The notes: generated by a model not told the origin, from the sequence alone. 64,000 bases of DNA from Actinomycetota bacterium (GCA_029979265.1 JAPOHW010000014.1:1-64000); one strand, 5' to 3'. Positions 54,475 through 63,983 are shown, counted from the first letter of the stretch. Translations and numbers: made by a program.

Positions 54475-55170
54475 ATGAACGACCGCCCTGCCACCGAACG
54501 AGAACTGCTGCGGTGGGCGGAGGCGTTGTCGGCCACTGCGATCACGGGGCTCGGTTTCACCGACAATCTGTACGAACGGGAGCGTTTCGAGCAGGTACTC
54601 GAGATCGCGGCCGACATTCGTGCCCACGTGTCGGGTGGACTCGATCCGAGTCGTCAGGTGCAGGAGTGGCTTGACCGCATCGGGAGTGGGGTCGCGGGCT
54701 ATCAGACACCGAAGATCACCGTTGGCGCCGTTGTGGGCAACGACGACGGCGAACTGCTCATGGTGAAGCGAGCCGATTCCGGTGTCTGGCTGTACCCGAC
54801 CGGGTGGGCCGACATCGGATACTCACCAGCCGAAGTCGTGATGAAGGAGGTGAAGGAGGAGACCGGCATCGAGTGTGATGTTGTGCGGCCGATTGCCGTC
54901 CTCGACGGTCAACGTCGCGGGTTCACCCGCATCCCGCTCGTCTCCCTCGTCTTTCACTGTCGAGCCACGGGTGGCGTGCTCGAACCTCACCCGCTCGAGT
55001 GTGCCGATGTCGGCTTCTTCGCCGAACATTCGCTTCCGGAGCCGACGGTCGGTGTCGACCTGTGGGCCGAACATGCATTCCGAGCGATCCGGGGCGAAGA
55101 TGTGCCCGTCTTGTTCGATTCGCCCCGCGATCCTGTCTGGAGGGGTGACCCCATGTTGGAGATCGAGTGA
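54475..55170 (+). CDS. Nudix hydrolase with N-terminal NUDIX_N domain (ADP-ribose pyrophosphatase-like)
   Basis: A 231-aa hydrolase. The first ~60 residues are a helical NUDIX_N domain (LLRWAEALSATAITGLGFTDNLYERERF). The Nudix box is GWADIGYSPAEVVMKEVKEETGI; the usual first Glu is Tyr, as in several members of this subfamily. Substrate likely ADP-ribose. It overlaps the lipase gene by GTGA. Confidence 0.88.
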   Translation: MNDRPATERELLRWAEALSATAITGLGFTDNLYERERFEQVLEIAADIRAHVSGGLDPSRQVQEWLDRIGSGVAGYQTPKITVGAVVGNDDGELLMVKRADSGVWLYPTGWADIGYSPAEVVMKEVKEETGIECDVVRPIAVLDGQRRGFTRIPLVSLVFHCRATGGVLEPHPLECADVGFFAEHSLPEPTVGVDLWAEHAFRAIRGEDVPVLFDSPRDPVWRGDPMLEIE

Positions 55171-56000
55171 CCGTTACGGCAACCATCGACCACGGAACGA
55201 CGCGCGACGGACTGATCCAGCTCCGACGCCGCTGGAGCCCGTCCGGTCCAGCCACGGCGACGGCGCTGCTGGTTCACGGGATGGGTGAGCACAGTGGCCG
55301 TTACGAGCATGTCGGAACTCGACTCGCCGAGCGCGGGATCGACACGGTTGCGATCGACAACCGGGGTTACGGCCAATCGGGGGGGAAGCGGGCCTTCGTC
55401 GCCGATTGGGAGCACTTTCACAACGACATCGAGGACCAACTGGCCGAGATCCGCTCGCTCGGGCTGCCGACGGTGCTGATCGGTCACTCGCTCGGTGGTC
55501 TGATGGCCGTCGGGTACTGCGGCTCCAGCCGTCCACAGCCCGACGCACTGATCGTGTCGGGTCCTGCGCTCGCGGCAGAGCTTGACGGTCGGGCGAAGAC
55601 GCTTGTCACCCTCGGCCCGGCCATCCGTCGCTTCGCGCCTGGATATGAACATCGCGATGCGTGGGACGCGACCGTCTACGCCGAGGATGTCTCGGTCGGG
55701 GAGCGGTTCATGGAAGATCCGCTGCGCGTCGACTTTGTGACGATCTCCTTGGCCCTCGAGTCGATCGATGCGATCCGTCGGGCCCGGGCCTCGGTCGGAG
55801 ACATCGACATCCCGGTCCTGTGCGTCCACGGGGCCAAGGACAAGCTGGTTCCGGTCCGGGCGTCGGAGATTCTGTCGACGGTGCCGGGCGCGAGGCGCAT
55901 CGTGTACGACCACCTCGGCCATGAGGTCTTCAACGAGCCGGAAGGGCTCGACATCGTCGACATCTGCGCCGAGTGGGCGGTCGACGTGCTTGGCGTCTGA
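55167..56000 (+). CDS. Alpha/beta hydrolase (monoacylglycerol lipase/lysophospholipase type)
   Basis: A 277-aa hydrolase: oxyanion HGMGEHSGRYEHV, nucleophile elbow GHSLGG, acid in HGAKDKLVP, and His in YDHLGHEVFNE. The pattern is that of monoglyceride lipases. GTG 55167 overlaps the Nudix stop. Cytoplasmic (no signal). Confidence 0.9.
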   Translation: MTVTATIDHGTTRDGLIQLRRRWSPSGPATATALLVHGMGEHSGRYEHVGTRLAERGIDTVAIDNRGYGQSGGKRAFVADWEHFHNDIEDQLAEIRSLGLPTVLIGHSLGGLMAVGYCGSSRPQPDALIVSGPALAAELDGRAKTLVTLGPAIRRFAPGYEHRDAWDATVYAEDVSVGERFMEDPLRVDFVTISLALESIDAIRRARASVGDIDIPVLCVHGAKDKLVPVRASEILSTVPGARRIVYDHLGHEVFNEPEGLDIVDICAEWAVDVLGV

Positions 56001-56003
56001 CGC

Positions 56004-56873
56004 TCAGTCGACGTCGCGAAGGAACTCCTCGACCTCGGCGACCAGAAGTTCTGGGTCGTCGTCGAGGTTGTCGGCGTCGTCGAGGTCCCACGCCTCCTCG
56101 AGGTCGCGAACGTACTCGAGGGTGTCGTCGTCTTCGGTGACGAGTTCGTCCACCTGGCGCTCATAGGCGGCAGCGGCGATCTCGAGGTCGGTGACGAAGA
56201 CGCTGGTACCGAGGAGTTCGCAGACCTTGTGCACCAGGGCCAGGCCCGCTTTCGGGGATGGGGCGCCCGGAACGTATGACGGGACAGCGGCCCAGAACGA
56301 CGCAGTGGGGAAGCCGGCTGCGGCGGCTTCGGTGGAGAGGACACCGACGATGCCGGTCGGTCCTTCGTAGCTCGACGGTGCGAGGTCGAGTTGGCTCATC
56401 AGTACCGGGTCGTCGGTGGCCCCGTAGATCTCCACGGGCCGAGTGTGCGGCACGTCGGCCAGGAGTGCCCCGAGGGTGACGATTCGGCTGGCTCCGATCT
56501 GGCGAGCGGCAGCGACGACCTGTTCGCAGAACGTGCGCCACCGCAGTTGCGGTTCGAGGCCGAGCAGTACCGCGATGTCGTGGCCGCTCGACGGTGCCCG
56601 CCCGACGAGGAGTTCGTTCTCGGGCCAGGTGATCGAGCGGTTGCGGTCTTCGTCGAGGTGAACGAGCGGCCGGGTGGTACTGAAGTCGTAATAGCGTTCG
56701 GGGTCGATCAGTGCGAGCGGGGTGGCGTCGAACCGTTCGGCGAGGTGGCGTGCTGCGATCGTTGCGGCGTCGCCGGCGTCATTCCAGCCCTCGAACGCAA
56801 CGACGAGAACAGGGTCACGAAGATCGGGTGTGGGGCGGAGCCACTTCAGATCGTCGGCAGAGTTCTCGGCCAC
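56004..56873 (-). CDS. PAC2-family protein
   Basis: A 289-aa member of the PAC2 family (proteasome-assembly-chaperone-like), common in actinobacteria: VLVVAFEGWNDAGDAATIAARHLAERF, LIDPERYYDFSTTRP, GLEPQLRWRTFCEQV, LTDLEIAAAAYERQVDELV. The C-terminus is strongly acidic. The start is GTG 56873, with TAGCTT (minus; plus 56880-56885) 6 nt upstream. A link to the proteasome is family-level inference only. Confidence 0.88.
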   Translation of the reverse strand: MAENSADDLKWLRPTPDLRDPVLVVAFEGWNDAGDAATIAARHLAERFDATPLALIDPERYYDFSTTRPLVHLDEDRNRSITWPENELLVGRAPSSGHDIAVLLGLEPQLRWRTFCEQVVAAARQIGASRIVTLGALLADVPHTRPVEIYGATDDPVLMSQLDLAPSSYEGPTGIVGVLSTEAAAAGFPTASFWAAVPSYVPGAPSPKAGLALVHKVCELLGTSVFVTDLEIAAAAYERQVDELVTEDDDTLEYVRDLEEAWDLDDADNLDDDPELLVAEVEEFLRDVD

Positions 56874-56928
56874 CGAATCAAGCTATCGGCGTGTCGATCG
56901 AACCAATCGGCGGATCGGTTCGGCGGGG

Positions 56929-57378
56929 TCAGGATCCGGTGGACAGGTCGGGCTTGTGGTACCGGTAGACGTTGGTGTCTCGTGCCTCGAACCCGATGCG
57001 CTGATAGAGGCGATTCGCCGCCTCACGCGATGGACGAGAGGTCAGATCGACGGTGATCGCCCCCTGGCCGAAGGCATGTTCGATGGCTGCTTCGTTGAGG
57101 AGCCGACCGACGCCCTTTCCGCGTGCTGCGTCGTCGACGATGACGTCTTCGATCCATGCCCGAATACCGGTCGGGATGGGGAACACGACGAGGGTCAGGA
57201 CGCCAACGATGCCGGTCTCGTCGGAGGCGACGAAGAACGAGTTCGCCTCATGGCGGCACACACGGTCGAGTTCGTCGAACGACGGTGGCGGATTCGACGA
57301 CGACAGTTGCGGCACCAGACGCTGCATTGCGGCATGGAGATCGTCGGATGCTCCGGTTGCGATGGTGACGTCGACCAT
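56929..57378 (-). CDS. GNAT-family N-acetyltransferase
   Basis: A 149-aa acyltransferase with the acetyl-CoA motif VIVDDAARGKGVGRLL and the following NRLYQRIGFEARDTNVYRY. Substrate unknown. A leaderless -10 (TACCGT; plus 57385-57390) is 6 nt from the ATG. Confidence 0.9.
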   Translation of the reverse strand: MVDVTIATGASDDLHAAMQRLVPQLSSSNPPPSFDELDRVCRHEANSFFVASDETGIVGVLTLVVFPIPTGIRAWIEDVIVDDAARGKGVGRLLNEAAIEHAFGQGAITVDLTSRPSREAANRLYQRIGFEARDTNVYRYHKPDLSTGS

Positions 57379-57439
57379 GCCGCCACGGTATTACGCCGGG
57401 AGGGGCGTCGGTCGTTCCTCGCAGGAACAAACCGACGGA

Positions 57440-58741
57440 TCATGCCGGCACGAGCCGGACGACAGCCCCAGACAGCGACAGCGCGACCAACTCGCCGTTC
57501 GGATCGACACTGAAGTCGACGAGCTTCCCACCCGGCATGGAGATGTCGAGGTCGACGAAGACGACCTCGCCGGAGGCGACCGAGATGGCCCACAGGTCCG
57601 AGGTGCAGTAGTCGCCGAAGACGTACGCACCGACGAGGCCGGGAATTGCATCGCCGCGATACACCTCGCCGCCGGTGATGCTGCAGCCACCGACCTCGCC
57701 GGTGTGGCTGTAGACGAACACCGGGTCGACGTTGCCCTCGGGGCGTTCACCCCGAAATGCTTCGGTGCCCTCCCGGAGATTCCAGCCGAGGTTTGTGCCG
57801 AGCCCCCACCCGTTTGCACCGAGGAGGAGGGTGACCTCTTCCCAGTGGTCCTGCCCGACGTCGGCGATCCAGAAGTCGCCGGTTGCACTGTCGAACGACA
57901 TCCGCCATGGGTTCCGGACGCCGATCAGAAAGGTCTCGGGAATACCACCCTCGCCAGCAAACGGGTTGTCCGTCGGGATCGCATAGGGCCCGCTGGGCGC
58001 GGCAGGTGTCGGGTCGATCCGGAGAATCGTTCCGAGCGCGGTTCCGGGATCTTGGCCGGCTCCAAGGGGATCGCCCGAGCCGCCTCCGTCCCCCACCCCG
58101 ACGTACAAGTGTCCGTCGGGTCCGATCGCAAGGGCCCCGCCGTTGTGGTTGCCGAAGGGCTGCTCGAGGGTCAGCAGCACCACGCGCTGGCCGGGTCGGC
58201 CGGTTTCGTCGAGCAGGAACGCCTCGATGCGGGTGTCACCACGCCGGTCGGTGTAGTTGACGTAGAGCGCGTCGTCGTCGATTGCGAGGCCGAGGAGTCC
58301 CCGCTCGCCGCCGCTGCTGGTCTCGTCGTCGAGATCGAGCACGGTATCGCCGACCGTGCCGCTGTCGGGATCGACGACGATGACCCGGCCGGCCCGTTCG
58401 GCGATCCACCACTCGCCGTTGGGTGCGACCACGGCGTCGATCGGCGACTCGAGTTCGACGACCCGTTCGATCGTGAGATCGACACTGCGGAATGCGGCGG
58501 TGTCGGCTGCGTCTGAGCGGGCGGCGGTCGCTGCTGCTGCATCTGCGGGCTCGTCGATCGACGGCTCGGCGTCGCCCGTGTCGGCGCGGTCGCCGCTGAG
58601 TCCCTCGGCCCCGTCGGCCGCCACGGTGACCTGAGGCACGGTGGTGTTGACGGTGAGGGAAGCGAAGCCTGGCTCGTCGTCGGCGCCGCAGGCGATGGCG
58701 AGCACCATGGTCGCAGCGAGGACAGCAGCGAGGCGCCTCAC
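57440..58741 (-). CDS. PQQ-type sugar (glucose/sorbosone) dehydrogenase-like lipoprotein
   Basis: A 433-aa six-bladed-propeller lipoprotein: lipobox LAIAC, an Ala/Asp-rich spacer to about residue 90, then SPIDAVVAPNGEWWIAERAGRV, GERGLLGLAIDDDALYVNYTD, FGNHNGGALAIGPDGHLYVG (catalytic His), GVRNPWRMSFD and VYSHTGEVGGCSITGGEVYRG. GTG 58741 overlaps tesB by GTGA. Needs PQQ and calcium by family; substrate unproven. Confidence 0.88.
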   Translation of the reverse strand: MRRLAAVLAATMVLAIACGADDEPGFASLTVNTTVPQVTVAADGAEGLSGDRADTGDAEPSIDEPADAAAATAARSDAADTAAFRSVDLTIERVVELESPIDAVVAPNGEWWIAERAGRVIVVDPDSGTVGDTVLDLDDETSSGGERGLLGLAIDDDALYVNYTDRRGDTRIEAFLLDETGRPGQRVVLLTLEQPFGNHNGGALAIGPDGHLYVGVGDGGGSGDPLGAGQDPGTALGTILRIDPTPAAPSGPYAIPTDNPFAGEGGIPETFLIGVRNPWRMSFDSATGDFWIADVGQDHWEEVTLLLGANGWGLGTNLGWNLREGTEAFRGERPEGNVDPVFVYSHTGEVGGCSITGGEVYRGDAIPGLVGAYVFGDYCTSDLWAISVASGEVVFVDLDISMPGGKLVDFSVDPNGELVALSLSGAVVRLVPA

Positions 58742-59583
58742 GACGGACCGATACGCCGGATGAGCCCTTCCTGCACGACGTTGGCGATCAATCGTCCGTC
58801 GCGCGTGAACACTCGACCGGTGGCGAGGCCGCGCCCGCCGCTGGCCGACGGCGTGTGCTGGTCGTAGAGCAACCATTCGTCGGCACGAAACGGCCCGTGG
58901 AACCACATCGCGTGGTCGAGGCTCGCCATCATCAGCTCCCCTTCGGGTGGGCGCCCATGGGGGAGAAGCGAGCTGTCGAGCAGGGTCATGTCGGATGCGT
59001 ACGTGAGCAGGCAGGTGTGCAGCACGGGCCCGTCGGGAAGCTCACCGTTGGTTCGGAGCCACACCTGCTGGGTGGGTGGTTCCGGACCGGTCCGCTGGAG
59101 GGGGTCGGTGGTGACGTAGCGCATGTCGATCGCACTCGGCCCCCAGCGGTCGTCAAGACCTGCGGCTGCGAACCGTTGCTCACGGGTCGGGAGCTCCTCG
59201 GGGCCGACCACAACGGGCATCGGGTCGCTGTGGGAATAGCCAGGTTCGTTCACGTGGAACGAGGCCGACATGTGAAAGATGGCCCGGCCGTGTTGGATGG
59301 CTACGACGCGCCGGGTCGTGAACGACCGACCGTCCCGTATGCGGTCGACCTCGTACAACACCGGAACACTGGGGTCACCAGGGCGCAAGAAGTAGGCGTG
59401 GAGGGAGTGGACGGGACGGTCGTCGTCGACGGTTCGCGCTGCCGCGACCAGCGCCTGCCCGGCCACCTGACCGCCGAAGATTCGCTGGCGATCCTCGTCG
59501 GGATTGACGCCGCGGAAGATGTTGACCTCGATCGACTCCAGGTCCAACAGATCGACGAGAGCGTCGACGAGGGCTTGCTGCAT
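58738..59583 (-). CDS. tesB: Acyl-CoA thioesterase II
   Basis: A 281-aa double hot-dog thioesterase. RIFGGQVAGQALVAAARTV, HSLHAYFLRPGD, FTTRRVVAIQHGRAIFHMSASFH and MASLDHAMWFHGPFRADEWLLYD (Asp of the second domain) match TesB. ATG 59583 is the first start that fits. Hydrolyses medium/long acyl-CoA. Confidence 0.93.
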   Translation of the reverse strand: MQQALVDALVDLLDLESIEVNIFRGVNPDEDRQRIFGGQVAGQALVAAARTVDDDRPVHSLHAYFLRPGDPSVPVLYEVDRIRDGRSFTTRRVVAIQHGRAIFHMSASFHVNEPGYSHSDPMPVVVGPEELPTREQRFAAAGLDDRWGPSAIDMRYVTTDPLQRTGPEPPTQQVWLRTNGELPDGPVLHTCLLTYASDMTLLDSSLLPHGRPPEGELMMASLDHAMWFHGPFRADEWLLYDQHTPSASGGRGLATGRVFTRDGRLIANVVQEGLIRRIGPS

Positions 59584-59649
59584 AACGTCAGTCTGCCCGC
59601 TCTGGGCGGTGAGTCGGAGTCGACCGGGCCGACGCGATGGTGGTGACAG

Positions 59650-59655
59650 TAACCT
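59650..59655 (+). promoter_or_regulatory. -10 element (TAACCT) of the GtrA-family gene
   Basis: TAACCT lies 8 nt before GTG 59664, which selects that codon over the upstream ATG 59637 as the start. Confidence 0.45.
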
Positions 59656-59663
59656 GCACGCTC

Positions 59664-60116
59664 GTGGCACCGACGATCGCACCGAGCAGGAACTTCATCG
59701 CCGAGCACGGCGAGAAGCTGTTGCGGTACTGCGGTGTGTCGCTCGTCAACGTGGTCTTCGGACAGGGACTCCTTGCGCTGTGTCTCGCCGTGCTCGGGTT
59801 GGGCGGGGTGGTGTCGCAGGTGATCGCGGCAAGTGTGTCGGCGATACCTGCCTACCTCCTCAGCCGCCGGTGGGTATGGAAGCAGCGTGGCCCCGATTCC
59901 CTGCGCGCCGAGGTGCTGCCGTTCTGGGTCATGGCGCTCGTCGGCCTGGCGTTCGCCGTGTCGGCCATCGCCGTGATGGAGCGGTTCACCGAGTCGACGC
60001 TCGTACTGATGGCCACCAGCCTGGCTGCCTATGGGGTGGTGTGGGTCGCCAAGTACGTGGTGCTCGACAAGATCATGTGGCACACGCCGTCCAGTGCCGA
60101 TACCTCCTCGGCCTGA
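59664..60116 (+). CDS. GtrA-family membrane protein
   Basis: A 150-aa four-helix membrane protein (LLRYCGVSLVNVVFGQGLLAL, VVSQVIAASVSAIPAYLLSRRWVW, VLPFWVMALVGLAFAVSAIAV, LAAYGVVWVAKYVVLDKIMW), the GtrA pattern; such proteins move polyprenyl-linked sugars across the membrane. Fits the glycosyltransferase cluster nearby. Confidence 0.85.
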   Translation: MAPTIAPSRNFIAEHGEKLLRYCGVSLVNVVFGQGLLALCLAVLGLGGVVSQVIAASVSAIPAYLLSRRWVWKQRGPDSLRAEVLPFWVMALVGLAFAVSAIAVMERFTESTLVLMATSLAAYGVVWVAKYVVLDKIMWHTPSSADTSSA

Positions 60117-60123
60117 CGTGGTG

Positions 60124-60753
60124 ATGCACGCAACGCTGCTCGCCCATGCCGAGGCCGCCCGAGGCTTCATGCCGCCCGACGAGGGGTTGGCGTTGTTCGA
60201 AGCAGCAGAAGCGGTGGACGTGGGGGGCCCGTTTCTCGAGGTCGGCAGCTACTGCGGCAAGTCCGCGGTGTACCTCGGTGCGGCTGCGCAGGCGGCTGGT
60301 CGTGTGTTGTTCGCGTTGGACCATCACCGAGGGAGCGAGGAGAACCAGGCCGGGTGGGAGCACCACGAACCCGATCTTGTCGATCCTTCGATCGACAAGA
60401 TGGACACCTTGCCGATCTTTCGTCGCACGATCCACGATGCGGGACTCGAAGGCACCGTCGTCGCACTCGTTGGTGATTCGCCGACCGTTGGCTCGATTTG
60501 GCAGATCCCGTTGGCCCTACTTTTCATCGATGGCGGCCATGGCAGCGAACCCGCCCATCGTGACTACGAGACATGGGTACCTCACGTGGCACTGGGCGGC
60601 ACGCTGCTGATCCACGACGTGTTCCCCGACCCGGCTGACGGCGGCCGGCCACCGTTCGAGATCTACTGCCGCGCCATGGAGTCCGGGGCGTTTCGCGAGG
60701 TCGCCGTCACCGGCTCGCTGCGCCGACTCGAGCGGATCGCCGGCGGGATCTGA
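60124..60753 (+). CDS. Class I SAM-dependent methyltransferase
   Basis: A 209-aa protein with the SAM loop LEVGSYCGKSAVYLGAAA, ALDHHRGSEENQ and LALLFIDGGHGSEPAHRDYETWVPHVALGG, the Methyltransf_24 / CmcI-like pattern. Substrate unknown. It follows GtrA by 7 nt and is convergent with the toroid protein. Confidence 0.85.
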   Translation: MHATLLAHAEAARGFMPPDEGLALFEAAEAVDVGGPFLEVGSYCGKSAVYLGAAAQAAGRVLFALDHHRGSEENQAGWEHHEPDLVDPSIDKMDTLPIFRRTIHDAGLEGTVVALVGDSPTVGSIWQIPLALLFIDGGHGSEPAHRDYETWVPHVALGGTLLIHDVFPDPADGGRPPFEIYCRAMESGAFREVAVTGSLRRLERIAGGI

Positions 60754-60821
60754 TCACGTCCTCGGAGACCGGAACGCGCTGCGACGCGTTTCGCCTTGTT
60801 GGATCCGTCGAATGCCGTTGG

Positions 60822-61895
60822 TCAGTCGAGGACGGACACGTCGGTGTCGACCGGGTCGATGTCGATGATCGGGGGGAGGAAGGAGTGGTCCGCGAACAGG
60901 CGGGCCGCCGGACTCGTGCCCTCGATCGCCTCGGCGCAGAGCACGACGGCGGCGGCGCTGTAGGTCGATCGCTCGTCGGTGGGGAAGAGAATGCGCTCGG
61001 GGTGGACGATGCCGGTGATGTACTTGCCGTCGTGTTCCCGGGTTGCCTGGGCGGCTCGGAACAACTCGATGGCGATCTCGCGCTCACCGACGCCCAGGTG
61101 GGCCAGCGCACACTCACAGGTCTCGGCGGTGGTGATCCAGGGTCGATCGCTGACACAGCGGATGCCCTTGTCCTCGAGGTTGAAGGTGTCGAAGCGTGCG
61201 GCAAGGTGCGCTCGCCCCGCCTCGCCGGAGATCACGCCGGAGAGGACCGGGTAGTACCAGTCCATCGCCCAACGATGCTTCGGTGAGAATGCGTCGGCTC
61301 GCTCGTGTCGGATGGCGTGGGCGAGTTGGCCGAGGGAGAGTTCCCAGTCGGGTCGCTCCTGCCCGAGTTCCTGGGCGATGGCGATGCCGCAGCGCAGTGA
61401 ATGGGCGATCGATGATGATCCGGTGAGCAGGGCGAACGACCACGGTGTGCCGTCGGGGTGACGGGCCCACAGGATCTCACCGCGTGGTTGTTGCAGGTCG
61501 AGGACGAACTCGATGGCGCTGTCCACCACCGGCCACATCGACTCGATGAACCCCTGATCGCGGTAGAGCAGGAAGTGATGCCAGGCACCCGCAGCGATGT
61601 AGGCGATGACGTTGGCATCGAGCTTGTCCTGCTCGACCTCGTGTTCGAGGTAGTACTGGTGCCAGGATCCGTCGGGACGTTGGATGTCGACGAGCCACTG
61701 GTAGGCCGACTCGGCTTCGTCGCGATGCTCGCCGATCGCAAGCGCCATTGCGGCCTCGACGTGATTCCACGGGTCGGCGTGGCCGCCGGGGAACCACGGG
61801 ATCATGCCCGACGGCAGCTGCCAGTCGGCGATGTGGGCCGCAGTGTCGCGGATCTGGGCGGCGGTGATCAGGCCGGGGAGGTCAGGAGCCGGCAT
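60822..61895 (-). CDS. Prenyltransferase/squalene-cyclase-like toroid protein
   Basis: A 357-aa alpha/alpha-toroid protein: GMIPWFPGGHADPWNHVEAAMAL, WLVDIQRPDGSWHQYYL, NVIAYIAAGAWHHFLL, TTAETCECALAHLGVG. No DxDD or catalytic Asp cluster of real cyclases is seen, so it may bind a glycan or lipid instead. It overlaps the methyltransferase gene by 14 bp; the trio with GT4 forms one operon. Confidence 0.75.
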   Translation of the reverse strand: MPAPDLPGLITAAQIRDTAAHIADWQLPSGMIPWFPGGHADPWNHVEAAMALAIGEHRDEAESAYQWLVDIQRPDGSWHQYYLEHEVEQDKLDANVIAYIAAGAWHHFLLYRDQGFIESMWPVVDSAIEFVLDLQQPRGEILWARHPDGTPWSFALLTGSSSIAHSLRCGIAIAQELGQERPDWELSLGQLAHAIRHERADAFSPKHRWAMDWYYPVLSGVISGEAGRAHLAARFDTFNLEDKGIRCVSDRPWITTAETCECALAHLGVGEREIAIELFRAAQATREHDGKYITGIVHPERILFPTDERSTYSAAAVVLCAEAIEGTSPAARLFADHSFLPPIIDIDPVDTDVSVLD

Positions 61896-62658
61896 TGGCA
61901 GCCTCTCGGATCTCGGTCAGCCGCTCGGTACGCAGCGGCGACTTCGTCGCTTGGACGATCAAGCTCTTGCCCAGCACCGGGTTGAGCAGCTTCTCGGCCG
62001 TGCGGGTCAGCCACGGCTGTTTCACGATGTCCCATTCGAGGAGCTTGTGGTAAGAGCGAACCGACCAGTTGTCGTCGATCTCGTTGTTGACGCCGACCGC
62101 ACAGCGGATCCACCAGTACGGCGAATGCAGTGCGTGCGCCTTGTAGGAGACGGTGGGATCGAGCCCGGCCCCCGACAGCTTCTCGCGCACCTCCGACTCG
62201 GTGTAGATCCGAACGTGACCACCGACTGCCTTGGGGGCGTGGTACTCGTCGCTGATCTTCCAGCACAGCCGCTCGGGGAGGGTCGCCGGGATGGTTGCGG
62301 CGATCGTGCCTCCGGGCTTCAGAATGCGGAAGAACTCGTCGTACGCCGCAATGTCGTCGGGAATGTGCTCGAGGACTTCACTGGCGATGATCTTGTCGAA
62401 CGTGTTGTCGGGGAACGGCAGGGACGTTCCGTCGCCCTGCACCTGCACGTGCAGCAGTTGTTCGTCGAACAGACCGTCGTCGATCAGCATCGGCGCCGTG
62501 TTCCGGATCGCCTCGAGTTCCGGCAGCGCCATGTCGCAACTCACAACATGGGCACCCCGCACCAGCGCCTCGTAGGTGTGGCGACCGAACCCGCACCCGA
62601 GGTCGAGCAGGAGGTCGCCGGCCCGCACGTCGAACTTCGTGTAGTCGACGGTCAACAT
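61882..62658 (-). CDS. Class I SAM-dependent methyltransferase
   Basis: A 258-aa protein with SAM motif LLDLGCGFGRHTYEALVRG, DGTSLPFPDNTFDKIIASEVLEHIPDD and the ILKPGGTIAATIPA loop. Its start overlaps the glycosyltransferase stop (ATGA) and its end overlaps the toroid gene, a tight operon seen in mycobacteria and other actinobacteria. Substrate not known; a glycan or lipid is likely. Confidence 0.9.
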   Translation of the reverse strand: MLTVDYTKFDVRAGDLLLDLGCGFGRHTYEALVRGAHVVSCDMALPELEAIRNTAPMLIDDGLFDEQLLHVQVQGDGTSLPFPDNTFDKIIASEVLEHIPDDIAAYDEFFRILKPGGTIAATIPATLPERLCWKISDEYHAPKAVGGHVRIYTESEVREKLSGAGLDPTVSYKAHALHSPYWWIRCAVGVNNEIDDNWSVRSYHKLLEWDIVKQPWLTRTAEKLLNPVLGKSLIVQATKSPLRTERLTEIREAANAGS

Positions 62659-63941
62659 CAGCTGTTGATCCGCTCTGCATGCTCGGTCAGTACCGCTCGG
62701 TACTGATCGACGGTCTTGATGGCGGTGTGGCGCCACGACCATTGGTGTTTCACCCGGTCGCGACCGGCCGAACCGACCTTGGCCCGAAGCTCTGGATCGT
62801 CGAGGGCATCACGAATCGTTGCGGCCAGTGCATCGCTGTTGCCGGGTTCGGTCTGGAAGCAGGTCTCGCCGTGGTTGCCGGTGACCTCGGGAAGGGCTCC
62901 ACCGGTTGTGGCCACCAGGGGCACGCCACACGACATTGCCTCGATCGCCGGCAACGAGAAGCCTTCGTAGAGCGACGGCACGCAGGCCAACTCGGCTTCG
63001 CTGTAGAGCTCGACGATGCGTTCGTCGGGTACCCCGCTGACGAAGTTGACACAGTCGTCGAGCCCGAGGGCGGTCATGGTCTGTGACGCATGGGAGTCGG
63101 GCCGGCGCTTCCCGATGATGGTGAGCTCCATGTGGCGTTCGGTCCGGAGTTTGGCGACGGCCTCGAGCAAGAACTTGAGGCCTTTCATGGCGACATCGGC
63201 CGAGGCTGTGGTGACGATGTGGCCGGGTCGCCGTTCGACGCCGGGTACCGGCAGGAACAGGTCGGGATCGACACCGACGGGAACAACATGGATCTTGTCG
63301 AGGTCGACTCCCTTGTCCGCTGCGATGTCCTGTTTGGAATTCTCCGACACCGAGAGGATGCGGGGCATGCGCCGCGCGACCTGGGTTTGCATTTTGGTGA
63401 AGGCGTACCAGCGGCGTTTGCCGAACGCCTCCCACGGGGTCCGGGCGTGTTCGAGTTCGAGCTTGCGGTCAACGGTGATCGGGTGGTGGATCGTCTCGAG
63501 GATCGGCCAGCCCTCTCGGTGGAGCCGCAGGATGCCCCAGCCGAGGGTCTGGTTGTCTTGGATCAGGTCGAAATCGTTGCGGCGCGTGCGCAGTTCTCGC
63601 CAGGCCCGCCAGCTGAACGCCATCGGCTCGGAGAAGTTGCCGGTTGCGAACGACAGGTGCTCGAGTGCGTCGGTCCAGTCCTTCCACTCCCACAACCGCG
63701 GCTTGCGCATCGGGTGTGGATCGGCCCAGATGTCGAGGCTGGGAAGCGGGTGAAACGGGATGCGGTCGTCGATGATGGGGTAGGGCGGCCCGCCGTACAC
63801 CTCGACGTGGTGGCCGAGATCGACGAGCGCCTTGGTGAGGTGACGGCTGTAGACGCCCTGGCCGCCAACGTGCGGTTTGCCCCGGTAGGTCAGGTACGCG
63901 ATCCGAAGCGGCGCGTCGGGATCGGGGGGCGTCCACGGCAT
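62658..63941 (-). CDS. GT4-family glycosyltransferase
   Basis: A 427-aa retaining GT-B enzyme: IAYLTYRGKPHVGGQGVYSRHL (acceptor side), RRPGHIVTTASADVAMKGLKFLLEAV (donor domain), PSLYEGFSLPAIEAMSCGVPLV (E-x7-E motif) and the PEVTGNHGET loop. First gene of the operon; its -10 (TAGCCT; plus 63951-63956) is 9 nt from the ATG. Probably builds an envelope glycan. Confidence 0.92.
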   Translation of the reverse strand: MPWTPPDPDAPLRIAYLTYRGKPHVGGQGVYSRHLTKALVDLGHHVEVYGGPPYPIIDDRIPFHPLPSLDIWADPHPMRKPRLWEWKDWTDALEHLSFATGNFSEPMAFSWRAWRELRTRRNDFDLIQDNQTLGWGILRLHREGWPILETIHHPITVDRKLELEHARTPWEAFGKRRWYAFTKMQTQVARRMPRILSVSENSKQDIAADKGVDLDKIHVVPVGVDPDLFLPVPGVERRPGHIVTTASADVAMKGLKFLLEAVAKLRTERHMELTIIGKRRPDSHASQTMTALGLDDCVNFVSGVPDERIVELYSEAELACVPSLYEGFSLPAIEAMSCGVPLVATTGGALPEVTGNHGETCFQTEPGNSDALAATIRDALDDPELRAKVGSAGRDRVKHQWSWRHTAIKTVDQYRAVLTEHAERINS

Positions 63942-63970
63942 AGGGCGTCAAGGCTAGGACTACCGGGGGG

Positions 63971-63976
63971 TAGGTT
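63971..63976 (+). promoter_or_regulatory. -10 element (TAGGTT) at the right edge
   Basis: TAGGTT lies 7 nt before GTG 63984, in the divergent space with the GT4 gene. Confidence 0.35.
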
Positions 63977-63983
63977 GCGACCC

